DNA of 64,000 nucleotides, from positions 127,778 through 191,777 of the forward strand of contig CABJAM010000004.1 in assembly GCA_902363555.1 (NCBI GenBank). Direction: 5' to 3'. The stretch comes from Lachnospiraceae bacterium (lineage in GTDB: Bacteria; Bacillota; Clostridia; Lachnospirales; Lachnospiraceae). Position 1 is the stretch's first letter; the number at the start of each line of letters is the position of its first letter. The translations under genes were made by a program, and so were the position numbers. Below the pieces are notes generated by a model. That model was not told the origin of the DNA. It ran no database searches and saw only the letters and a list, made by a program, of their open reading frames with translations. Of this stretch, positions 34,590 to 43,252 are shown in pieces.

Positions 34590-34657
34590 GGCAGAAATAT
34601 CAATAAAACGGCAGAAACGAGGGGCAGTTAAAAAAGTGCTCAAAAAAGTGGCTGAAA
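34590..34657 (+). promoter_or_regulatory. Candidate binding boxes for the YesN-type regulator
   Basis: GGCAGAAA at 34590 and 34610 and GGCTGAAA at 34650: same strand, start-to-start spacings of 20 and 40 bp, so all on one face of the helix. This is the arrangement expected for AraC-family dimers. They lie upstream of a promoter with a weak -35. Confidence 0.5.
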
Positions 34658-34673
34658 TGTAGGTTTTACCCGG

Positions 34674-34702
34674 TTTTTTCCGATGGCGGACGGTTGTAAA
34701 AT
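34674..34702 (+). promoter_or_regulatory. Candidate activator-dependent promoter of the importer/sulfatase operon
   Basis: TTTTTT, 17 bp, TAAAAT. The poor -35 fits a promoter needing the activator bound just upstream. The leader to 34769 would be about 60 bases. Confidence 0.4.
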
Positions 34703-34768
34703 AAGCATTGTACTGATACAAAAAACAAATGTATGGATGTCACTGACATCGAAAGGAAGGGGAAACAA

Positions 34769-35941
34769 ATGAAAAGATTGATCGCTATGGTAATGTGTAT
34801 CGTTATGGTTGTTTTTTCTGTTGCAGCCTGCTCGGGGCAGGGAAGCTCCGGAGGCGGAACAAAGCCTGCGGCTGCGGAAAAGCCGCAGGACACACCAAAG
34901 GCGGAAGCTCCGGCAGCAGGAAATGAAACTGAGGCCAAGGGCGGCGATGCTGAAAAGACACCGGAAACCACAGCCGACGGCGCATTGGAGAAGGTGCGCG
35001 TGGCTGTAATGCCATACATGATGAGTGTGGCTGTAAATTATGCGGTATCTAAAGGCTATGATAAGGAAGCCGGGCTGGACATCGAGATGGTCCGTTTTGC
35101 CACCGGAGGTCCTATGAATGAGGCTCTGGGCGCCGGTGAATGGGATATTGCCGCCGATGGTATGGCTGCTGTATTTGCACTGGCCAATTATGACGCCCGC
35201 TGGATCGCCGAGACTGTGGATTCAACACCAGGGCTTAACGCCTATATCCGCCCGGACAGTGAGATTGCCAAGGTAAAAGGCTATAACCCCACCTATCCGG
35301 ATGTTTACGGCTCACCAGAAACCTTAAAGGGCGCCACGATCTTATGCCCTACTGGTACGAGCGCCCATATTAATGCGTTGAAATGGGTGGAAAAAATCGG
35401 CCTGAAGGATAGCGATGTAAATATTGTCCATATGGAATATGGCCAGGGCTATCAGGCCTTTCTCACCGGCCAGGGTGATGTTTTCTGCTCCCCGCCGGCA
35501 TTTAAAATCCAGTGCGATGCACAGGGCTGGATCATAGGTGCCAGCCTGGAGGATCTGGGCGTAAAGGTGTATGACGGCTTTGCTGCGGCCGGAAGCTATT
35601 GTGATGAGCATCCGGAGGTGGTAGAGAAGTTTTTGGAGGTTATGCTCAAAGTTGTTAAAGAATTTATTGCCGATAACGACCTGGCTGTAACGGAGGCTGT
35701 TAAATGGTACAAGGACAATGGCAAGGATGAGGATGAGGAAACGATCCGCCAGGAGCTGGAGCTCTGCCCGTATCTGGACCCGGCCATGGTTGAAAATCCG
35801 GATTACAAGCTGGGCGACGGCATGGTCGTTGTAGCTGAATTTTTTGCCAATCTGGGCCAGATCGAACCGGAGAAGGTGGCTGTTGTGGAAAGTAATCTGA
35901 AAGATACATTTGTAAAACAGGCTTATGAAAATTTGAAATGA
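34769..35941 (+). CDS. NitT/TauT/SsuA-like solute-binding lipoprotein
   Basis: About 390 residues. Signal peptide with lipobox VAAC, a Lys/Glu/Ala/Gly linker, then an SsuA/TauA/NMT1-like binding fold (VRVAVMPYMMSVAVNYAVSKGYDKEAGLDIEMVRFATGG split across positions 84-125; later EHPEVVEKFLEVML). Family members bind sulfonates, nitrate, taurine, riboflavin precursors or pyrimidines. GGAAGGGGA lies before the ATG. First gene of the operon 34769-40526. Confidence 0.88.
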   Translation: MKRLIAMVMCIVMVVFSVAACSGQGSSGGGTKPAAAEKPQDTPKAEAPAAGNETEAKGGDAEKTPETTADGALEKVRVAVMPYMMSVAVNYAVSKGYDKEAGLDIEMVRFATGGPMNEALGAGEWDIAADGMAAVFALANYDARWIAETVDSTPGLNAYIRPDSEIAKVKGYNPTYPDVYGSPETLKGATILCPTGTSAHINALKWVEKIGLKDSDVNIVHMEYGQGYQAFLTGQGDVFCSPPAFKIQCDAQGWIIGASLEDLGVKVYDGFAAAGSYCDEHPEVVEKFLEVMLKVVKEFIADNDLAVTEAVKWYKDNGKDEDEETIRQELELCPYLDPAMVENPDYKLGDGMVVVAEFFANLGQIEPEKVAVVESNLKDTFVKQAYENLK

Positions 35942-35951
35942 GGAATTTGCT

Positions 35952-36725
35952 TTGAAAAAGAGAACTTATACGTGTATTTCCATAATATCGGTGGCGGCTC
36001 TTGTCCTCATATGGGAGCTTTGCACCGATGTGCTGAAGCTTGCTGGACCCAACGTAATGCCAAGCCCCCTGAAGGTTTTTCAAAGCCTTATTTATAAGCT
36101 GAGTAATACGGCGCCGGACGGCGCCACATTACTCCAGCACATTGGAGCCAGTCTTCAGGTTGCCCTTAGCGGTTATGCCATCGGGGTGATCGTGGGCATC
36201 CCTCTGGGGATCGTCATGGCCTGGTACCGCCGGGCGGATCTGTTTGTACGGCCGTTGTTTGACTTGCTCCGGCCCATGCCTCCCATAGCCTGGATTCCTG
36301 TAATGATTATTTTTCTTGGCATCGGCGTGGCTTCCAAGGCTGCGATCATCTTTTTATCCGCCTTTGTTCCATGCGTGCTCAATGCCTATACGGGCATCCG
36401 CCAGACGAGCCCGGTACATATATGGGTGGCGCAGACATTTGGCGCCAGCCGCACGCGGATTCTTTTTAAAGTGGCCATTCCGTCGGCACTGCCCAATATT
36501 TTCACCGGCCTGTCCGTATCGTTGTCGTGTGCCTGGTCGGCGCTGGTGGCGGCGGAGCTGCTGGCTTCCAGCAAGGGGCTTGGCTATATGATCCAGATTA
36601 ACCGGATGTTTGGCCGCCCGGACCTGATCATTGCCGGAATGCTGACCATAGGCGTATTTGGAGCGGTTTTATCCTTTATTTTAAATCGTCTGCAAAAACT
36701 TCTCGTTAAAGGGGGCCGGTATTGA
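35952..36725 (+). CDS. SsuC/TauC-like ABC importer permease, subunit 1
   Basis: 257 residues, five or six membrane helices, with the coupling-helix EAA-like region RQTSPVHIWVAQTFGASRTRILFKVAIPSALPNI and LVAAELLASSKGLGYMI. The start is a TTG preceded by GAGGAA. It overlaps the next gene by one base (TGATG). It is similar to but clearly different from the second permease, so the membrane part is probably a heterodimer. Confidence 0.9.
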   Translation: MKKRTYTCISIISVAALVLIWELCTDVLKLAGPNVMPSPLKVFQSLIYKLSNTAPDGATLLQHIGASLQVALSGYAIGVIVGIPLGIVMAWYRRADLFVRPLFDLLRPMPPIAWIPVMIIFLGIGVASKAAIIFLSAFVPCVLNAYTGIRQTSPVHIWVAQTFGASRTRILFKVAIPSALPNIFTGLSVSLSCAWSALVAAELLASSKGLGYMIQINRMFGRPDLIIAGMLTIGVFGAVLSFILNRLQKLLVKGGRY

Positions 36726-37507
36726 TGAAAGCGAAAAAATTTAATGTGGAAGCCTTTATCTGCGGAGGCGCATCGATCCTGGCGTTTTTATTGCTCTGGC
36801 AGTGGGCGGCCTCCTTTACCCAGGTGGGAAAGCTTATACCGGGGCCGGTGACGACCCTGATCAACTTTTTAAAATCCTTTGTGGTGCCCATCGGACAGCA
36901 TACCATTTTGTTTCATGTGGGTGTCAGTCTGCTGAGAGTTTTGGCCGGCTATATACTGGCGGCAGTCCTGGGCATTTGCGTCGGCCTTGTGATGGGCTGG
37001 TTTAAAATATTGGAGGCAGTGATGAAGCCCCTCATTGAGGTGCTGCGTCCGATCCCGGCCATCGCCTGGATTCCCATTTCCATTGTATGGCTGGGGCTGG
37101 GGGAGAAATCCAAGCTGTTTATCATGTTTTTATCGGCGTTTATGGTCATTGTGATGAATACCTATGACGGCGCCAGGCGGGTGGACGAGGTTTATGTGGG
37201 CGCTGCCCGGATGCTGGGCGCCAATGACTTTACCGTATTTCGGACGATCGTATTTCCGGCCTCTGTGCCCCAGATATTTACAGGGCTTCAAAATGCCCTG
37301 TCCGTGGCGTGGATGACTGTGCTGGCGGCGGAAATGGTACGCTCCTCCGAGGGTGTGGGCTGGATCATCGTCATGGGCATGGACAATGGGAACACGGCCC
37401 AGATTCTTGTTGGGATGGTATGCATCAGTCTCATGGGCTTTGTGCTGGCGATGATCATGCGTAGGATAGAAAGGAAGCTGTGTGCATGGAACATAAGGGA
37501 ATTGTAG
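36725..37507 (+). CDS. SsuC/TauC-like ABC importer permease, subunit 2
   Basis: About 260 residues with the same fold as the preceding permease; the coupling region reads RRVDEVYVGAARMLGANDFTVFRTIVFPASVPQIFTGL, followed by VLAAEMVRSSEGVGWII. The ATG at 36725 overlaps the previous stop codon. The ATPase gene starts within its last 22 bases. Confidence 0.9.
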   Translation: MKAKKFNVEAFICGGASILAFLLLWQWAASFTQVGKLIPGPVTTLINFLKSFVVPIGQHTILFHVGVSLLRVLAGYILAAVLGICVGLVMGWFKILEAVMKPLIEVLRPIPAIAWIPISIVWLGLGEKSKLFIMFLSAFMVIVMNTYDGARRVDEVYVGAARMLGANDFTVFRTIVFPASVPQIFTGLQNALSVAWMTVLAAEMVRSSEGVGWIIVMGMDNGNTAQILVGMVCISLMGFVLAMIMRRIERKLCAWNIREL

Positions 37508-38256
37508 ATGAGGTACTGGGCTGCCGGGGGATTAAAAAGACATTTACGACCAAGAATACATCGAAAGAGGTTGTGGGCGGTGTGGACCTGTCCGTAAAGA
37601 AAAATGAATTTGTCGTCCTTTTCGGACCCGGACAATGTGGTAAGACGACGCTGATCGATCTGCTGGCGGGCCTGACGATGCCCACGGAGGGCGAGGTGTT
37701 CCTGGGCGGAAAAAAGGTGAGCAGGCCAGGTCCGGACCGCGGCGTTGTGTATCAGAAAACCGCGCTGTTTCCATGGCTGACCGTGGAGGAAAATGTGAAG
37801 TACGGACCTAAAGTCCGGGGGCTTGGCCGGGAGGAATGCCAGAGGATTGCCGCCCATTATATCGAGCTTGTGGGGCTGGCCGGTTTTGAAAAGGAATTTC
37901 CCATAAAGCTATCCGGCGGGATGAAGCAGCGTGTGGGCATTGCCAGAGCTTATGCCAATGAACCTCAGGTGCTGCTTATGGACGAGCCGTTTGGCCATCT
38001 GGACGCCCAGACGCGCTATGTTATGGAAGCGGAGCTGATGGCTATTTGGGAGAAGGAAAAGCGGACGGTCATTTTTGTTACGAATAATATTGAGGAAGCC
38101 TTATATCTGGCCGACCGGATCGTGTTGCTGACCAACTGCCCCACAACAATTAAGACCGAATATATTATTGATATGCCAAGGCCGAGAGATTACGTTGACC
38201 CGGAATTTTTGAGGCTTCGGCAGGAAATTACCGATACGATGGATAAATCCATGTGA
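37486..38256 (+). CDS. SsuB/TauB-like ABC importer ATPase, subunit 1 (switch His replaced)
   Basis: About 256 residues. Walker A GPGQCGKTT near 47, signature LSGGMKQR near 142, Walker B VLLMDEPFGHLD near 165 with the catalytic Glu. The switch His is Asn: the usual VTHD reads VTNN near 199. The ATP site built on this subunit's Walker motifs is therefore probably weak in hydrolysis. The start at 37486 follows AGGAAG by 8 bases; an upstream GTG at 37480 is possible. Confidence 0.9.
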   Translation: MEHKGIVDEVLGCRGIKKTFTTKNTSKEVVGGVDLSVKKNEFVVLFGPGQCGKTTLIDLLAGLTMPTEGEVFLGGKKVSRPGPDRGVVYQKTALFPWLTVEENVKYGPKVRGLGREECQRIAAHYIELVGLAGFEKEFPIKLSGGMKQRVGIARAYANEPQVLLMDEPFGHLDAQTRYVMEAELMAIWEKEKRTVIFVTNNIEEALYLADRIVLLTNCPTTIKTEYIIDMPRPRDYVDPEFLRLRQEITDTMDKSM

Positions 38257-38270
38257 GGAGGCGAAAAGAT

Positions 38271-39011
38271 TTGGATGATGTATTAGTAAAGGTCAAGCAT
38301 TTGACTAAAAAGTTTGGCAGCCTTCTCGTGCTGGATGATATTTCCTTTGATGTGAAAAAAGGAGAGTTCCTGTGTGTTGTGGGCCCGACAGGGTGTGGGA
38401 AAACCACATTTTTAAATAGCCTGACCCACCTGTATGAGGCGACCTCCGGGGAAATCCTCATTAACGACGAGCCGGTAGATCTGCAAAAGCATAATATAGC
38501 CTACATTTTTCAGGAGTATTCCACTATGCCGTGGCTGACGGTGGAGCAGAATATCCGGTTTGGCCTGGAAACAAAAAAACTTCCGGAGGCTGATATACGG
38601 GAGCGGGCGGAAAATGCCATGGCTATGGTGGGGCTTGAAGCGTACCGGAACTATTATCCGGCCCAGCTTTCCGCCAGTATGCTGCAGAGGGTCGTTATTG
38701 CCAGAGCCTTTGCGGTGGAGCCGATGCTGCTTTTGATGGATGAGCCTTACGGGCAGTTGGATCTGGATTTGAGATTCCGCCTGGAGGATGAGCTGATCGC
38801 CCTCTGGAAAAAGACGAAAACAACAGTTATATTTATCACCCACAACATTGAGGAGGCTGTATATCTCGGTGAAAATATATTGATTTTGACCAATAAACCC
38901 ACAACGATCAAGACAAAGATCCACAATGATCTGCCGAGGCCGCGGGATATTGCGTCGCCGGATTTTGTTAAGCTGCGCAACGAAGTAACTGAATTGATAA
39001 AATGGTGGTAG
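38271..39011 (+). CDS. SsuB/TauB-like ABC importer ATPase, subunit 2 (signature degenerate)
   Basis: About 246 residues. Walker A GPTGCGKTT near 38, Walker B LLLMDEPYGQLD, intact switch His in FITHNIEEA near 190. The signature that should be LSGGQ reads LSASM near 133. This complements the defect of subunit 1: both faults fall in the same one of the two ATP sites. The start is taken as TTG at 38271, because AGGAGG ends 10 bases before it; a GTG at 38253 would overlap the previous stop but has no ribosome site. Confidence 0.88.
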   Translation: MDDVLVKVKHLTKKFGSLLVLDDISFDVKKGEFLCVVGPTGCGKTTFLNSLTHLYEATSGEILINDEPVDLQKHNIAYIFQEYSTMPWLTVEQNIRFGLETKKLPEADIRERAENAMAMVGLEAYRNYYPAQLSASMLQRVVIARAFAVEPMLLLMDEPYGQLDLDLRFRLEDELIALWKKTKTTVIFITHNIEEAVYLGENILILTNKPTTIKTKIHNDLPRPRDIASPDFVKLRNEVTELIKWW

Positions 39012-39023
39012 AGGAGGCCTGTT

Positions 39024-40526
39024 ATGAAAGCGATTATGATCATGTTCGATTCACTCAACCGCCATATGCTTCCGCCTTATGGCTGTTCGTGGGTCCATGC
39101 GCCCAATTTTACCCGGCTGGCGAAACACAGTGTCCGTTTTGACCGGTGCTATGCCGGAAGCCTGCCGTGTATGCCGGCCCGGCGGGAGCTGCATACCGGC
39201 CGTTACAATTTCCTGCACCGAAGCTGGTCGCCCATTGAGCCCTATGATGATTCTGCGATGGAAATGTTGACGGAACACGGCGTCTATACCCATCTGATCA
39301 CCGATCATGTGCATTACTGGGAGGATGGCGGGAGCACCTACCATACCCGCTATTCCAGCTTTGAATTTTTCCGGGGACAGGAGGGCGATAAGTGGAAGGG
39401 CGTGGTCGCCGCCCCAAAGGCCTATGAGCACAGTGCGCAAAAGTGCCTTCTGGGCCGGGCCAATGCCATAAACCGCCAGTATATGAAGGATGAAAAGGAT
39501 CACTCCCAGGCCCGGCTTTTTGCCGCGGCCGAGGAATTTATCGACACAAATAAGGATGAGGATCATTGGTTTTTACAGATCGAGCCCTTTGATCCCCATG
39601 AACCGTTCTTTACTTATGATAAATATACGCAGCTGTACGGAGAAACTTCGGAAGGAACTGAACTTTCCGATTGGCCGGACTACGGCAGAAATCACTACAC
39701 AAAAGCACAGGCGGAGCATATGAGAAAAAGCTACGCGTCACTTTTGTCCATGTGCGACACGTATCTTGGGAAAATCCTGGATAAAATGGATGCGTACCAT
39801 ATGTGGGATGACACGCTGCTGATCGTCAACACCGACCACGGCTTCCTGCTGGGAGAGCACGACTACTGGGGAAAAAATTCCATGCCCTTCTACAACGAAA
39901 ATGTGCATCTTCCCCTTTTCATATGGGACCCCAGATATAAAATCCAGGGAGAATCCAGAAACGCCCTCGTCCAGACCATCGACCTGCCAGTCACCCTTCT
40001 GGATTACTTTAACATACCGCCCACACCGGATATGCAGGGTGTATCGCTAAAGGAAGTCATCACAAAGGATGCCAAAATCCACGACGGCGCTCTTTTCGGC
40101 ATCTACGGCGGCCACGTATGCTGCACCGACGGCGATTTCGTCTATATGCGCGGCGCCGCCACCCCCGAAAACCGCCCCTTAAACCAATATACCCTGATGC
40201 CTGTCCACATGATGGGCCGCTTCTGCATCGACGAACTAAAAACAATGCAGCTATCCGCCCCCTTCACATTCACCAAAGGCCTGCCCCTCCTAAAAACCCA
40301 ATGCCGCCCCTGGGGCGAAGAAAAAGGCTTCGCCTACGGCCTCGGCGGCTACATGTACCCAGACTTAATTACAGAGAACCTGCTTTTTGATATACGCGAG
40401 GACGAAAGCCAGCGCGTCACCCTAAAAGATAACGCGCAGGAATCCCGAATGAAACAACTGCTCATCAAACTTATGAAAGAAACCGATGCTCCCCCCGAGC
40501 AATATCAAAGACTAGGTCTAACCTAA
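39024..40526 (+). CDS. Type I sulfatase (formylglycine-dependent)
   Basis: 500 residues of the alkaline-phosphatase/sulfatase fold. The metal-site start IMFDSLNRHMLPPYG, the modification motif C-M-P-A-R near residue 49 (C-x-P/A-x-R type, Cys to be oxidised to formylglycine), and NTDHGFLLGEHDYWGK near 268. No signal peptide, so it should act in the cytosol on an imported sulfate ester. It ends the importer operon, 12 bp after the second ATPase, with GAGGAGG before the ATG. Cys-type sulfatases in anaerobes need the radical-SAM maturase anSME, which is not in this window. Confidence 0.88.
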   Translation: MKAIMIMFDSLNRHMLPPYGCSWVHAPNFTRLAKHSVRFDRCYAGSLPCMPARRELHTGRYNFLHRSWSPIEPYDDSAMEMLTEHGVYTHLITDHVHYWEDGGSTYHTRYSSFEFFRGQEGDKWKGVVAAPKAYEHSAQKCLLGRANAINRQYMKDEKDHSQARLFAAAEEFIDTNKDEDHWFLQIEPFDPHEPFFTYDKYTQLYGETSEGTELSDWPDYGRNHYTKAQAEHMRKSYASLLSMCDTYLGKILDKMDAYHMWDDTLLIVNTDHGFLLGEHDYWGKNSMPFYNENVHLPLFIWDPRYKIQGESRNALVQTIDLPVTLLDYFNIPPTPDMQGVSLKEVITKDAKIHDGALFGIYGGHVCCTDGDFVYMRGAATPENRPLNQYTLMPVHMMGRFCIDELKTMQLSAPFTFTKGLPLLKTQCRPWGEEKGFAYGLGGYMYPDLITENLLFDIREDESQRVTLKDNAQESRMKQLLIKLMKETDAPPEQYQRLGLT

Positions 40527-40543
40527 GAACGAAAACGTACATG

Positions 40544-40860
40544 CTGCCATGGAGATTTTCCCGGGGCCGGCAGACGCCACCGCTCTCCGGAAGGCCGCAC
40601 CGCAAAGGGGCGCCGACACTGCATTGCAGCCGCTTTAGCAGGACTTGGGTTCCGGGGAATTTGTGTTAATCCAAAGAAAAAGACGTAGAACGGAAAAAAA
40701 CATAAGAATACTCCCCTCTTTTTCTTCGGATTGCCCTTAACAAATCCCCGAAACCCTTAGTCCTGCTTAAGCGGCGAAACCGCAGCGTCGGCGCCCCTTT
40801 GTGGTGCGGCCTTCCGGAGAGTGGTGGCGTCTGCCGGCCCCGGGGAAATCTCCATCGCAG
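40544..40860. repeat. 317-bp imperfect inverted repeat between convergent genes
   Basis: Arms 40544-40682 and 40718-40860 are inverted copies, with the ends CTGCCATGGAGATTT and AAATCTCCATCGCAG and a long internal match from AGACGCCACC to the AAAGAAAAAG end. The loop is about 35 bases. It fills the gap between the sulfatase and LacI-type genes, whose transcripts would both run into it. No ORF of interest lies inside. Confidence 0.9.
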
Positions 40861-40880
40861 CGCGCCACCTTCCGCTCTCG

Positions 40881-42959
40881 TTATCTCACACAATAAGGAT
40901 TTTGCCTGATCGCCTCCCGTATCTCCCCAGGCGCCTCCTCCTTAAAAACCCTCTTCCAGGATTTCAACAAATTCTCAGCAGTCACCGTCATCGGTTCAAT
41001 CCCAATAAACGACGGTACTTTTTTGTGCAGCAGCGCATTCGCCGCCGCCAGCGCGATCGCCTGCCCCTGCTCATAAGGGCACTGTGCGCTGATCGCCTTG
41101 ATCATCCCGCCCCGGGCCATATTCAGTGCGGTATCATAATCCAGATCCCCGGTGACAATGGCAATATCCGTGCGGGAAAGCTGAGACAGCGCCGACATCG
41201 CTTCCGCAGCCGGTCCTTCCCAGGAAATATAAAGCCCCTCGATTTCCGGATGATGTTTGACAAGCTCACATGTTTTCTGATAAACCTCTGACTCCGAATC
41301 AAACTCTGCGATCTGGCATAAATTCAGCTCGGGATACTCCTCATTTAAAACCTGGATCGCCGCCGCATCCCTTTGCCGTGTCGCGTAAAAATTTGCGCCA
41401 TGTCTCAGAACACCCACATTTTTCAAAGAATGCCGCCGCATATATTCACCAAGGCTGCGGCCCATATTCTGCCCGTGAGAATGTTCATTGACCGAAATAC
41501 AGCTCACATAATCCTTTGGCGTCAGACCCGTGGGAACATTGGTAACCAGCACAAGTCTGGCCTGGGAATTTACAATGCGCAAAAATGCGTCCGCAGTCTT
41601 TTCGTTGTCCGTAGGAACGGCGATGATCACATCGGGCTCCAGCAATGAAAGGCTGGCTAACTGCTTATTTTGAAGCTCCGGGTTAAAATGAGCATCAGTG
41701 ATGGCAATGAGGGATATACCGAGATTGTCAAAAACATCCCGGATGCCCTTCTGGTGCAGCTCCATCCATGCCTTGCCGGAATAATGAAAGGAGATGGCAG
41801 CTGTATAATTTTTATTGCGCAGCAGCTCCTCATCCCCGGCGGTCAGTGTCAGGACGTCGGCATTTTCCGCCTTCTCGCCAAAGGGGCCGCGGCCGATACC
41901 GCAGGTGGAAGCGCGCACCTTCAGATAGCATGGCAGTGTGGTAACCTTGCCTGGAAGTGCCGCCGTCTTATTGGAGGGAGCGCTCTCCGCCGCCGTTGCG
42001 GATGATGTGATCTGATCCAAAAGCATCCGGACGGCCTGGCTGGCCACGGCAGCTCCGTTTTGATCAATGGTAGTCAGGGGCGGTGTGTGCAGCGGCGCCC
42101 AGTCAAATTCATTAAAGACGATAACAGACACATCCTGGGGGCAGAGGATATTGTGCGCATCCAGATAATTAAAAAGAGGGATCGCCAGCGGATAATTGGC
42201 CGCCATGATTGCCGTAGGCGCCGGGGCGCAGGAAAACAGACGGTCCAGGGCCGGATAAACATCCTCTGTCCGCTCCAACTGTGTGAGCATATAATCCTCA
42301 TTGACAGAAATATTGAAATCCTTCATGGCCGCCAGAAAGCCCTCCAGCCGACGGGGTGTCCGTTCTGCCCGGCTTCCGATATAAGCGATCTGCTCATGGC
42401 CATTTTTTATGAAATGGCGTGCGGCCATGTATCCGCCGTTGTAGCTGTCGGACATGACCACGGGAGCATCCGGGATGTCTGCGCCATCCGCATCCGGCTG
42501 CCGCCCGAGAAAAACTGTGGGCAGCGGACCGGTCTGGTGTAATAGCTCCCGGATCTGTCCGGTTTTATCTGGAAATACAAGAAGTCCCACAATGGCGCGA
42601 TCGTCCTGTATATAGCGGGAAATGATATCCAGACGCCGGCTGTCGCTCCCGTATTCTATGGGAAGCAGTGCATAAGGCGTATCGGTAAGGAGCTTTTGCG
42701 TCTCTAAGAGAACCTGACGCTGAAAGCTGCTTAATGCGTCTGATGTTAAAAATAAAATGTATTGTGTTTGCCCTGTGGATGGGATGGCCAGTGCTTTATT
42801 TTTCCGGATGACAAAATTGGGGGGATGCTCCAGCGTCTGGATGGCTTTTTCCACCCGCTCCACCAGCTCCGGGCTGACAAAACGGGTTTTATTGACCACA
42901 TGGGAAACCGTGGAGGTGGAAACCCCGGCCATTTTTGCGATATCTTTGATGGTTGCCAT
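40881..42959 (-). CDS. LacI-family regulator with two periplasmic-binding-type sensor domains
   Basis: 692 residues, about twice the usual LacI length. Residues 1-60 form the LacI helix-turn-helix and hinge (TIKDIAKMAGVSTSTVSHVVN). A first type I periplasmic-binding domain spans about 65-335 (GYMAARHFIKNGHEQIAYIG; ISVIVFNEFDWAPLHTPPLTTI-type end). A second, RbsB-like sugar-binding domain spans about 370-690 (ISLIAITDAHFNPELQNKQLASL; VGVLRHGANFYATRQRDAA; IVTGDLDYDTA). GAGGAG precedes the ATG. Its own promoter has the TTTGCGCAAA operator, which also controls the genes around 28.6-28.9 kb, so it is the likely regulator of that sugar locus. Confidence 0.88.
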   Translation of the reverse strand: MATIKDIAKMAGVSTSTVSHVVNKTRFVSPELVERVEKAIQTLEHPPNFVIRKNKALAIPSTGQTQYILFLTSDALSSFQRQVLLETQKLLTDTPYALLPIEYGSDSRRLDIISRYIQDDRAIVGLLVFPDKTGQIRELLHQTGPLPTVFLGRQPDADGADIPDAPVVMSDSYNGGYMAARHFIKNGHEQIAYIGSRAERTPRRLEGFLAAMKDFNISVNEDYMLTQLERTEDVYPALDRLFSCAPAPTAIMAANYPLAIPLFNYLDAHNILCPQDVSVIVFNEFDWAPLHTPPLTTIDQNGAAVASQAVRMLLDQITSSATAAESAPSNKTAALPGKVTTLPCYLKVRASTCGIGRGPFGEKAENADVLTLTAGDEELLRNKNYTAAISFHYSGKAWMELHQKGIRDVFDNLGISLIAITDAHFNPELQNKQLASLSLLEPDVIIAVPTDNEKTADAFLRIVNSQARLVLVTNVPTGLTPKDYVSCISVNEHSHGQNMGRSLGEYMRRHSLKNVGVLRHGANFYATRQRDAAAIQVLNEEYPELNLCQIAEFDSESEVYQKTCELVKHHPEIEGLYISWEGPAAEAMSALSQLSRTDIAIVTGDLDYDTALNMARGGMIKAISAQCPYEQGQAIALAAANALLHKKVPSFIGIEPMTVTAENLLKSWKRVFKEEAPGEIREAIRQNPYCVR

Positions 42960-43006
42960 AATTTGCGCTCCTCTGAATTATTTGATGTTGCGTAACGGAT
43001 AAGATA

Positions 43007-43035
43007 ATTATACGTACGTAGAGTTGCTGCGTCAA
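43007..43035 (-). promoter_or_regulatory. Promoter of the LacI-type regulator gene
   Basis: On the minus strand TTGACG, 17 bp, TATAAT, about 50 bases before the ATG. Confidence 0.85.
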
Positions 43036-43036
43036 T

Positions 43037-43054
43037 AAAATTTGCGCAAATTTT
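43037..43054. promoter_or_regulatory. LacI-type operator upstream of the regulator's own promoter
   Basis: An 18-bp perfect palindrome, AAAATTTGC followed by its complement. It touches the upstream edge of the -35 box, unlike the sites at 28.6-28.9 kb which lie downstream of the start point. Confidence 0.8.
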
Positions 43055-43143
43055 TGCTGCGCGGTTTTATTCGTGCGGCTGCTCAATGGGGCTGAGCTTT
43101 TGATCATTAGTTTCTGAAAAATTGGATATCGTAGTAATAGTAC

Positions 43144-43172
43144 TTGATAAACGGGGAATGCGATGCTAAACT
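43144..43172 (+). promoter_or_regulatory. Candidate promoter of the AAA/PD-(D/E)XK gene
   Basis: TTGATA, 17 bp, TAAACT, about 70 bases before the start at 43253. Confidence 0.45.
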
Positions 43173-43252
43173 ATTAAACAATAGGACTCGGTTTATGATA
43201 TGTGTGTTTTGTCATCGTCCGGAATTGGACTTGGGAGAGGAGTGGTCGAACC

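Noticed and set aside
37486..39011. Frameshift or sequencing error explaining the odd ATPase motifs
   Set aside because: Both genes are full length with all other motifs in frame, and the two changes are complementary, which errors would not produce.
41391..41405. AATTTGCGCC inside the LacI-type gene as an operator
   Set aside because: Not palindromic and located within coding sequence.
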